NCBI GenBank assembly: GCA_900550105.1
Contig: URQW01000159.1
Location: 1-5,012 of the forward strand
DNA from: an uncultured Pelosinus sp.
Lineage (GTDB): Bacteria > Bacillota > Negativicutes > UMGS1260
Reading direction: 5' to 3'
Length of the DNA stretch: 5,012 bases
The stretch's first letter is position 1. Every line of letters starts with the position of its first letter. The notes below the pieces were generated by a model that ran no database searches, was not told the DNA's origin, and was given only the letters and a program-made list of their open reading frames with translations. This document shows positions 1-4,953 of the stretch, in pieces. Position numbers and translations under genes: made by a program.

Positions 1-16
1 GTCGCTCAGCGGCGAC
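1..16 (-). other. Start of probable rRNA operon leader, with hairpin
   Basis: Read on the minus strand, the first transcribed bases expected from the downstream promoter form an inverted repeat, GTCGC-cgctga-GCGAC, with a perfect 5-bp GC-rich stem. Short hairpins of this kind are common in the leader just before Firmicutes 16S rRNA genes. The 16S gene itself would lie left of the window, so the assignment rests on the promoter pair and on this hairpin. A stable tRNA operon leader is the main alternative. Confidence 0.5.
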
Positions 17-22
17 TTGTAT

Positions 23-52
23 ATAATAGCACAGCAGATTCACTTATGTCAA
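23..52 (-). promoter_or_regulatory. rRNA-type promoter P2
   Basis: On the minus strand a perfect -35 TTGACA (52-47) is followed after 18 bases by TATTAT (28-23), which is preceded by TGC, an extended -10 element. The seventh base after the -10 is G16, compatible with the GTP-initiating rRNA promoters known in Firmicutes. An A-rich tract (AAAAAGTG) directly precedes the -35, resembling an UP element. It points left, out of the window, and cannot serve any gene seen here. The assignment to an rRNA operon is inferred from strength, tandem layout and leader hairpin. Confidence 0.75.
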
Positions 53-94
53 CACTTTTTCGCAAAGTATTTTTAAGTTTTCTCTGTAGTATCT

Positions 95-123
95 ATTTTA
101 CCCGTTACAAAGGAAATTGTCAA
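95..123 (-). promoter_or_regulatory. rRNA-type promoter P1, abutting the ilvB stop
   Basis: On the minus strand a perfect -35 TTGACA (123-118) is followed by a 17-base spacer and TAAAAT (100-95). The -35 begins only four bases after the ilvB TAA stop, so any upstream activating DNA lies inside the 3' end of ilvB. With the second promoter about 70 bases downstream this makes the tandem P1/P2 pattern typical of Firmicutes rRNA operons. No hairpin plus U-tract separates it from ilvB. Confidence 0.7.
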
Positions 124-126
124 GAA

Positions 127-1851
127 TTATCTAAAAAATTCGACATATTTATCTAAAGTAGATCCTGGTGCAATCATAGGAAGTACCAGATCATCAGGTG
201 ATATTGTAGCTACAATGAGAAAAGGTTTTCTTTCTTGTTGAATGTATTGCGCTGCTTTGCTTAACGCAGCTTTAAAGTCAGCCACGGTAGAAGCTTGCAC
301 GGCCAGCACGGAACATGCTTTGGCAAACTCATGGAAGGAAAACGAAGGAAGTGTTGTGGCCGAATACCGTTGATTATAGAAAATCTTCTGCCATTGTCGA
401 ACCATACCTAAACTTTGATTGTCTATAACAATAGAAAGAAGCGGTAATTGCTGATTTTGTGCAGTAAAGAGTTCCATGCCTGTCATTTTAAAACCGCCGT
501 CGCCGCAAAGATGGACAACCATAGAATCTGTCCTACCAATCTGAGCACCTAATGCTGCCGGTAATCCAAAGCCCATAGTGCCTGCCCCACCGGAAGTAAT
601 AAAAGCACGTGGTTCGCGGATGACTAAATGCTGTGCTGCCCACATTTGGTTTTGTCCTACATCAGTAACATATACTATATCTTTTCCTTGCGCAAACTGA
701 TTCAGGCAGTGCATAATCTCAGGCCCAGTCAACAAATTTACTTGGCCTTCGCTCACCCTATTGCTTTCGGTTGCTGTATTGCTTGCCTTTTCACCGTCCT
801 GCCACTGGTATAACCGATTCCACCAGTCTTTATTCACTGTTTTGGAATAATTCTCTCGGAGTTCTGTAAGAATCGCCTTCATATTTCCAATCAAAGCAAG
901 CTGTGTCGAAATATTCTTAGCTATTTCTGACGGATCTACGTCAATATGAATGATCGTCTTTTCCTTGGCATATTCTTGGCGATCTCCTGTAGCTCGGTCA
1001 CTGAAACGAGCTCCAATGGCTACGATAACGTCAGCTTCATAAATAGCTCGATTCGCCATTTTATTACCATGCATTCCGGTTAAACCTAAAAATTGCTCAT
1101 CACTGCCATTGAAAGCTCCCAATCCCATCAAGGTACTTACTACAGGGAAATTCCCATCTTTAGCTAACGCCCGAAATTCCTGACTTGCTTTTGAGCGAAT
1201 AATCCCACCACCTGCTAATAAGACAGGCTGTTTGGCTTTTTTCAGCACCTCAATCGCTTCAGCAATATTGGGCAAATCGCCTTCATTCACCTGCTTCTGT
1301 TGTCTTTGTCCACAAATCTCTTCACGCCCCTCTAGTTCGCGCCACTCGACTAAAGCCGTTTGAATATTGCTGGGGATATCAACTAGAACAGGTCCTGGCC
1401 GCCCCTCCTGTGCAATCATAAAAGCATCTCTTAATACAGGTACTAAATCTTCAGGCTTTAAAACTAAGTAATTATGCTTTGTGACCGCCATACTTACACT
1501 GACAATATCGATTTCCTGGAAAGAATCCCTACCTAACTGGGTTGTAGCAACCTGACCAGTAATCGCTACAAGCGGTACTGAATCTAAATAGGCGGTCGCC
1601 AAGCCAGTCACTATATTCGTCGCTCCCGGTCCGGAAGTCGCGATACAAACGCCAACTTTCCCAGTTGCCCTAGCATAGCCATCGGCCCCATGAATGGCGC
1701 CTTGTTCATGAACCGTAAGAATGTGTTTTAACGGCCCTTCATATAATGCATCATAAAGAGGAATAACAGCTCCCCCGGGATAACCAAATACCGTATCCAC
1801 GCCAGCCTCCACCAAACATCGTATGATCGCTTGCGCTCCCGAAATTCTCAT
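127..1851 (-). CDS. ilvB: Acetolactate (acetohydroxyacid) synthase, large catalytic subunit
   Basis: This 574-residue ThDP- and FAD-dependent cytoplasmic enzyme condenses two pyruvates to 2-acetolactate, or pyruvate with 2-oxobutyrate, the first common step to valine, leucine and isoleucine. Domains run in family order: N-terminal pyrimidine-binding domain with GYPGGAVIPLYDAL (23-36), catalytic Glu49 in VHEQGA and TSGPGATN (72-79); central FAD-type domain (about 197-340) with GARFSDRATG; C-terminal pyrophosphate domain with the metal/ThDP motif GDGGF (450-454) and Asn478. GARFSDRATG and the ACT-subunit partner favour the anabolic IlvB form over catabolic AlsS. Length is normal for the family (about 550-600). 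GGAGG (1864-1860) lies 8 bases before the ATG. It is the second gene of the T-box operon, 61 bases after the small-subunit gene, with no promoter seen between them. Ala102 replaces the proline found at the herbicide-site position in plant enzymes; Trp487 of that site is kept. Confidence 0.97.
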   Translation of the reverse strand: MRISGAQAIIRCLVEAGVDTVFGYPGGAVIPLYDALYEGPLKHILTVHEQGAIHGADGYARATGKVGVCIATSGPGATNIVTGLATAYLDSVPLVAITGQVATTQLGRDSFQEIDIVSVSMAVTKHNYLVLKPEDLVPVLRDAFMIAQEGRPGPVLVDIPSNIQTALVEWRELEGREEICGQRQQKQVNEGDLPNIAEAIEVLKKAKQPVLLAGGGIIRSKASQEFRALAKDGNFPVVSTLMGLGAFNGSDEQFLGLTGMHGNKMANRAIYEADVIVAIGARFSDRATGDRQEYAKEKTIIHIDVDPSEIAKNISTQLALIGNMKAILTELRENYSKTVNKDWWNRLYQWQDGEKASNTATESNRVSEGQVNLLTGPEIMHCLNQFAQGKDIVYVTDVGQNQMWAAQHLVIREPRAFITSGGAGTMGFGLPAALGAQIGRTDSMVVHLCGDGGFKMTGMELFTAQNQQLPLLSIVIDNQSLGMVRQWQKIFYNQRYSATTLPSFSFHEFAKACSVLAVQASTVADFKAALSKAAQYIQQERKPFLIVATISPDDLVLPMIAPGSTLDKYVEFFR

Positions 1852-1912
1852 AATACAGACCTCCGCACTCTAAAAAAATTTTATCTGCTAAACTTGTGGA
1901 CTTCTTACTGCA

Positions 1913-2143
1913 TCATACCTGCCATTTTACTTCAATGACATCAACAAGCTTCTCTAACAATCGTACAAATCGTTCACTAAAGCCAGTTTCTTTTGCCTCC
2001 ACTTCCAGCATTAAAAATTTTGCATCTTCCGTAACGCTCACCCATAGATTTTGATAAATCATTCCCTGCGATGTAAATACACGTAAGATTCTTGGCATGA
2101 CCTGCGGTTGATTATTAGCTACTAAATTTAACATAGTATACAT
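1913..2143 (-). CDS. ilvM: IlvM-like ACT-domain regulatory subunit of acetolactate synthase
   Basis: This 76-residue protein fits a single ACT domain (beta-alpha-beta-beta-alpha-beta). It resembles E. coli IlvM from memory: PRILRVFTSQGM (17-28) matches the RVLRVVRHRGF region and LEKLVDVIEV (63-72) matches LNKLVDVAHV. Such subunits bind the large subunit, raise its activity and in some isozymes carry the valine feedback site. It is much shorter than the usual Firmicutes IlvN/IlvH (about 160 residues), with no C-terminal domain. It precedes ilvB, whereas the usual order is large then small. An upstream in-frame ATG (2149-2147) would add Met-Phe, but it lies only 2 bases from the ribosome binding site, so the second ATG is chosen. 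It is the first gene after the T-box terminator. The symbol is by resemblance only; feedback behaviour cannot be read from the sequence. Confidence 0.85.
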   Translation of the reverse strand: MYTMLNLVANNQPQVMPRILRVFTSQGMIYQNLWVSVTEDAKFLMLEVEAKETGFSERFVRLLEKLVDVIEVKWQV

Positions 2144-2151
2144 AAACATGG

Positions 2152-2158
2152 CCTCCTC
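2152..2158 (-). promoter_or_regulatory. Ribosome binding site deciding the ilvM-like start
   Basis: GAGGAGG is a near-perfect Shine-Dalgarno sequence. It lies 2 bases from the first in-frame ATG (2149) and 8 bases from the second (2143), which favours the second as the real start. It lies about 10 bases downstream of the T-box terminator U-tract, so it is transcribed only on readthrough. Confidence 0.8.
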
Positions 2159-2168
2159 TGTTATAATT

Positions 2169-2210
2169 CAAAAACGCCCCTAACTGACATACACGTCAGC
2201 TAGGGGCGTT
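2169..2210 (-). terminator. T-box intrinsic (regulatory) terminator
   Basis: On the minus strand AACGCCCCTA (2210-2201) pairs perfectly with TAGGGGCGTT (2182-2173), with further pairing in the loop (CTGAC with GTCAG), followed by a T-run. Its 5' arm also supplies the 3' half of the antiterminator, so the two structures exclude each other as in known T-box leaders. Confidence 0.93.
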
Positions 2211-2454
2211 AAAATAACGCGGTACCACCCTATTTCACTCTCTCACATCGGTCTAACAACCGACCTCCGGCTAACGCCCGGGCGACGCAACTGCCTCCCC
2301 TACATCAGATGATATAGGTTCGGAGAAGAGTTCATGGGTGATTTAATCAACAAAAACTTCGCACCGATTTTCACCAGCCATCGGCTCTCTGCAGCGATTC
2401 TTTTTTGCCTTTGCTCCCAATCATAACCTTTTGAGTTACTCATTGTAAAGTTGT
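2169..2454 (-). ncRNA. T-box riboswitch leader, probably tRNA-Leu responsive
   Basis: This leader senses uncharged tRNA and controls ilvM-ilvB by transcription antitermination. Landmarks in transcript order: a Stem I base with kink-turn-like ATGA (5' side) and GAAC (3' side); the Stem I apex GCAGAGAGCC...GGTGAAAATCGGTGC (2392-2361) with the conserved AGAGA and GGTGA parts; the specifier region CCATGAACTCTTCTCC, where CTC (2330-2328) follows GAA; Stem III TCGGT-tgttag-ACCGA (2263-2248); the T-box AGGGTGGTACCGCG (2231-2218), whose TGG pairs with the tRNA acceptor end. The antiterminator is AGGG (2231-2228) with CCCT (2205-2202) plus GCGTTA (2220-2215) with TAACGC (2211-2206), enclosing a 7-base bulge. 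CUC is a leucine codon, as known for the B. subtilis ilv-leu leader. TTC (Phe, 2327-2325) is the less likely frame. The element fills the roughly 400-base gap between aspA and the operon. Confidence 0.95.
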
Positions 2455-2460
2455 AATGTT

Positions 2461-2490
2461 ATTATACTTGTTACAATCATGCCATGTCAA
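2461..2490 (-). promoter_or_regulatory. Sigma-A promoter of the T-box ilvM-ilvB operon
   Basis: Perfect TTGACA (2490-2485) and perfect TATAAT (2466-2461) are separated by 18 bases. The predicted start is about A2454, giving a leader of some 300 bases before the first codon. Full consensus boxes fit control by the T-box rather than by an activator. Confidence 0.88.
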
Positions 2491-2549
2491 GCAACTTTTT
2501 GACGTTACGCTGTTAACTTTTGTTTTTAAGCCTTTTTACCCAACTGGTA

Positions 2550-3962
2550 CTAAACAGCCCGTTCAACTACGGATTTTCCCGCAATTCCAGGCTTTGTCAT
2601 ATTACAAGGAGAAAGTATAACAGCAAGCTCTTGGGCTGTTAACAGCTTTTGTTCTAGCACGATTTCATGAACAGCCTTACCACTTTCTAAAGCTTCTTTC
2701 GCTACTTTAGCCGATTGTTCATACCCCAAATAAGGTGCTAAGGCCGTAACAATTCCTACGCTGCCGTTAACAAGGGATTGGCAGTGTTCGACATTCGCAC
2801 GAATCGACGGCAGACAATGGTTGCATAAAGCAGTAAGTCCTTGAGTAAGAAAGGTAAGTGAATTAAACAGATTATAGGCCATAACAGGCTCCATAACATT
2901 TAACTCAAATTGTCCAGCTTCCACGGCAAGACAGATCGCAGCATCATTGCCGATTACTTGGAAACAGATTTGATTGACCACTTCTGGAATTACCGGATTC
3001 ACTTTGCCTGGCATAATAGAAGATCCCGGTTGTCTTGGTTCTAAGATAATTTCATTTAGTCCACATTTAGGGCCTGATGCCATTAATCGAAGATCATTGC
3101 AAATTTTCGATAACGCCAAAGCACAGACTTTTAAACTCCCCGAGAATTCAGCAAGAGCATCTGTATTTTGCGTTCCATCAACTAAATTAGGGCATGTAGA
3201 GAAATTTTCACCAGTAAGATGAGCAATCTCTTTTACAACCTGTTCAATATAGGCAGGTTCTGCATTAAGGCCAGTTCCTACTGCCGTAGCCCCCATATTA
3301 ATTGTCAACAGTTCTTGCCGCGAACGTTCAAGTCGCCGCACGGAACGCTCTAAAGCAGTAGCATAAGCCGAAAATTCCTGTCCCAACGTAATTGGCACTG
3401 CATCCTGTAGATGAGTACGTCCCATTTTAATAATATCAGCAAATTCTTCGCCCTTTTGATTAAATAACTCTATCGTTCGATTTAATACATCTAACAGCTT
3501 TCTTGTCTTCATTTGCGTAGCAATACGAATGGCAGTGGGAATTACGTCATTCGTCGACTGCGCCATGTTTATATGATTATTGGGCGAAACAATAGTATAG
3601 TCACCTTTTTCTTTGCCGAGAATTTCTAAGGCACGATTGGCAATCACTTCATTCGCATTCATATTCATTGAAGTCCCTGCGCCGCCTTGAATCGGATCGA
3701 CCACAAATTGTTCATGCCATTTTCCATCAATAATTTCTGTAGCTGCTGTGACTATAGCGTTTCCTACATGTAAATCTAGACGTCCTGTTTTTATATTGGC
3801 TAAAGCAGCTGCTTTTTTTACAATAGCTAACGCAACAATAAATTCTGATGTCAAAGTTTGCCCCGTAATTGAAAAATTCACCATAGCTCTAAGGGTTTGC
3901 ACACCATAGTATACGTCTTCTGGTACTTCCATGTCGCCTAAAAAATCATGCTCTTTACGCAT
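2550..3962 (-). CDS. aspA: Aspartate ammonia-lyase (aspartase)
   Basis: This 470-residue cytoplasmic enzyme reversibly deaminates L-aspartate to fumarate and ammonia, linking amino-acid nitrogen to fumarate metabolism or fumarate respiration. It belongs to the fumarase/aspartase superfamily and has full family length. Motifs: GAGTSMNMNANEV (95-106), TNDVIPT (137-143), GRTHLQDAVP with His184 (181-190), and the signature GSSIMPGKVNPVIPE (313-327), whose flexible loop carries the catalytic Ser and Lys320 and Asn322. GTSMNMN and VNPVIPEVVNQ are aspartase-type; class II fumarase has GTQSNMN and NPTQCE. AAAAGGA (3979-3973) lies 10 bases before the ATG. It has its own promoter and is insulated upstream by a hairpin terminator. 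No clear terminator follows its TAG stop before the T-box promoter 60 bases on. It is not part of the ilv operon in the strict sense. Confidence 0.95.
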   Translation of the reverse strand: MRKEHDFLGDMEVPEDVYYGVQTLRAMVNFSITGQTLTSEFIVALAIVKKAAALANIKTGRLDLHVGNAIVTAATEIIDGKWHEQFVVDPIQGGAGTSMNMNANEVIANRALEILGKEKGDYTIVSPNNHINMAQSTNDVIPTAIRIATQMKTRKLLDVLNRTIELFNQKGEEFADIIKMGRTHLQDAVPITLGQEFSAYATALERSVRRLERSRQELLTINMGATAVGTGLNAEPAYIEQVVKEIAHLTGENFSTCPNLVDGTQNTDALAEFSGSLKVCALALSKICNDLRLMASGPKCGLNEIILEPRQPGSSIMPGKVNPVIPEVVNQICFQVIGNDAAICLAVEAGQFELNVMEPVMAYNLFNSLTFLTQGLTALCNHCLPSIRANVEHCQSLVNGSVGIVTALAPYLGYEQSAKVAKEALESGKAVHEIVLEQKLLTAQELAVILSPCNMTKPGIAGKSVVERAV

Positions 3963-4009
3963 ATTAAAACCGTCCTTTTATAAAATTCAGAATTTCTTGC
4001 TCTACTCCT

Positions 4010-4038
4010 ATTGTATAGCAGAACTAGTATAATGTAAA
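4010..4038 (-). promoter_or_regulatory. Probable aspA promoter
   Basis: TTTACA (4038-4033) and TACAAT (4015-4010) are separated by 17 bases on the minus strand, each one mismatch from consensus. The predicted start near 4003 gives a roughly 40-base leader. A partly overlapping alternative (TTGTAT, 18 bases, TATACT) lies slightly upstream. Confidence 0.6.
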
Positions 4039-4040
4039 CA

Positions 4041-4055
4041 GTATATTGTATACAA
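4041..4055. promoter_or_regulatory. Possible operator palindromes upstream of aspA
   Basis: Two overlapping perfect inverted repeats lie just upstream of the aspA -35 box: GTATA-ttg-TATAC (4041-4053) and the uninterrupted palindrome TTGTATACAA (4046-4055). The GTATAC core with symmetric flanks resembles sites bound by GntR-family regulators. No regulator gene is present in the window, so the identity is unknown. AT-rich DNA makes short palindromes fairly likely by chance. Confidence 0.35.
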
Positions 4056-4069
4056 AAAACATAATAAAA

Positions 4070-4116
4070 TTATAAAATAAAGATCCTTGCATCCATTCTG
4101 AGTAGCAAGGATCTTT
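4070..4116 (-). terminator. Intrinsic terminator of the rubredoxin-like membrane protein gene
   Basis: AAAGATCCTTGC (4116-4105 on the minus strand) pairs perfectly with GCAAGGATCTTT (4090-4079) across a 14-base loop and is followed by a T-rich run (TTTATTTTAT). It lies about 34 bases after the stop codon and separates that gene from aspA. Confidence 0.88.
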
Positions 4117-4149
4117 ACGGTCAAACAAAGGTATAGAAAAATAATCTTT

Positions 4150-4707
4150 TTAGCCGGCAATGAAAGAGTCAAACATCCCTGATCCAGCTCGGCCTAAATA
4201 GATCGCGCAGGCAGTAGCTGCTAAAGTAAGAATTTCAATGGGCCAGAAGGTTTGGTCCGAAAGACCTCCCGTCCAATATACCCCAAAAATAATGCAGGAA
4301 ATTACTTGTAGTACACAGCCAAAAATCATCTTCTTTACTAATAACGGCGCATTCAACTTTTTAAACCGTACTTTTGCATCTAAAAGTCCAGTAAGAAACG
4401 CTCCCAGAACGCCAAAAGGCAACAGTAAAATAGAAATTTTAACTACAGAAAGCAAGTCAGATCGCAAGGGATCTCCCACCACAGTTGATAAAGGCAGACA
4501 AAGAAGAATCATGGCAACAAAAACCTGTGGAAAGTGTACTTCTACAGGATGAAGATGTTGATCCAAAATCAATCTCCGATTTGGCGATAATTTTTTAGTA
4601 TAAGGTTCAAAAACGGTTTTAGGAAGTCCGCAAACAGGGCATACATCATGCAGCGCCCCTTCTTCCATAATGTAGCCGCAGGCCTTACATCGAACATACT
4701 TTTTCAT
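4150..4707 (-). CDS. Rubredoxin-like zinc-ribbon membrane protein of unknown function
   Basis: This 185-residue protein has a short cytoplasm-type N-terminal metal ribbon with CxxC pairs at Cys7/Cys10 (CKACGY) and Cys23/Cys26 (CPVCGLPKTVFEPY). This fits a rubredoxin-like fold that binds iron or zinc, but it is shorter than true rubredoxin (about 52 residues). The linker is followed by HLHPVEVHFPQ (51-61), with conserved-looking His53 and His58 at the mouth of the first membrane segment. The HP-x3-HFP pattern recalls DUF2231-like membrane proteins with possible haem or metal ligands; this is recognition from memory. Four hydrophobic segments are visible, roughly 61-77, 86-110, 124-145 and 155-172. 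The start is the ATG at 4707, 7 bases after GGAGG. An in-frame TTG at 4722 would place the ribosome binding site inside the gene. It is monocistronic with its own terminator. An electron-transfer or metal-sensing role is only inference. Confidence 0.85.
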   Translation of the reverse strand: MKKYVRCKACGYIMEEGALHDVCPVCGLPKTVFEPYTKKLSPNRRLILDQHLHPVEVHFPQVFVAMILLCLPLSTVVGDPLRSDLLSVVKISILLLPFGVLGAFLTGLLDAKVRFKKLNAPLLVKKMIFGCVLQVISCIIFGVYWTGGLSDQTFWPIEILTLAATACAIYLGRAGSGMFDSFIAG

Positions 4708-4714
4708 AACTTTG

Positions 4715-4719
4715 CCTCC
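4715..4719 (-). promoter_or_regulatory. Ribosome binding site deciding the rubredoxin-like gene start
   Basis: GGAGG, within GGGAGGC, lies 7 bases before ATG 4707-4705. It overlaps the codons that would follow an alternative TTG start at 4722, which rules against that longer form. Confidence 0.85.
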
Positions 4720-4794
4720 CAAGCTAGCTGATATATTGTGACAAATTTCTCATTTATAATGTTTCGTGAAAAAGAAAAGATTTCCTGCTGTTAG

Positions 4795-4823
4795 AATTTA
4801 AAACTTGCAGAACTTAGTGTAAA
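4795..4823 (-). promoter_or_regulatory. Weak promoter candidate for the rubredoxin-like gene
   Basis: TTTACA (4823-4818), a 17-base spacer and TAAATT (4800-4795) form the best sigma-A-like match found in the spacer upstream of the gene. The -10 has only four consensus bases, and the implied leader is about 80 bases. The rest of the spacer between the rRNA terminator and this gene (4720-4919) shows no convincing gene, tRNA or known riboswitch. Confidence 0.3.
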
Positions 4824-4919
4824 GTATTGTAGTCTGCGATCCTGGAAGACGCACCAACAAGAACTTTTAGCACGTAAGTTGGAAGGAGTGATAAACACCA
4901 AAGGCAAATCATGTACAAC

Positions 4920-4950
4920 AAAAAACCACTTCGTAACGAAGTGGTTTTTT
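4920..4950 (-). terminator. rRNA operon terminator
   Basis: A perfect 14-bp inverted repeat (4920-4933 with 4937-4950) surrounds a 3-base loop. Read on the minus strand it is a CCACTTCG/CGAAGTGG stem followed by six T, just downstream of the 5S gene. It is symmetric, with A and T runs on both flanks, so it could act in both directions. Confidence 0.92.
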
Positions 4951-4953
4951 GAA

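Noticed and set aside
628..813. 61-codon plus-strand open frame
   Set aside because: It lies wholly opposite the conserved pyrophosphate-domain part of ilvB, lacks a ribosome binding site and resembles nothing known.
2275..2284. CGCCCGGGCG palindrome as a separate operator
   Set aside because: It lies in the central T-box region (between Stem I and Stem III), where RNA pairing explains it better.
2974..3222. 82-codon plus-strand open frame
   Set aside because: It is antisense to the conserved aspartase signature region, so the frame is a by-product of that coding sequence.
2550..3962. Class II fumarase instead of aspartase
   Set aside because: GTSMNMN and VNPVIPEVVNQ are aspartase-type, while fumarase has GTQSNMN and NPTQCE at these places.
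4238..4552. 104-codon plus-strand open frame
   Set aside because: It is antisense to the membrane protein gene, and its composition is that of a shadow frame.
4708..4722. TTG start extending the rubredoxin-like protein by five residues
   Set aside because: The extension contains the ribosome binding site of the ATG at 4707, and no ribosome binding site precedes the TTG at suitable distance.
4736..4744. TTGT-g-ACAA repeat as a Rex or FNR/CRP-type site
   Set aside because: It is too short and its half-site spacing does not match those regulators; likely chance.
4911..4952. 13-codon plus-strand frame ATG TAC AAC ... TGA
   Set aside because: It is made of the rRNA terminator hairpin itself, and the nearest GGAAGGAG is over 20 bases from the ATG.
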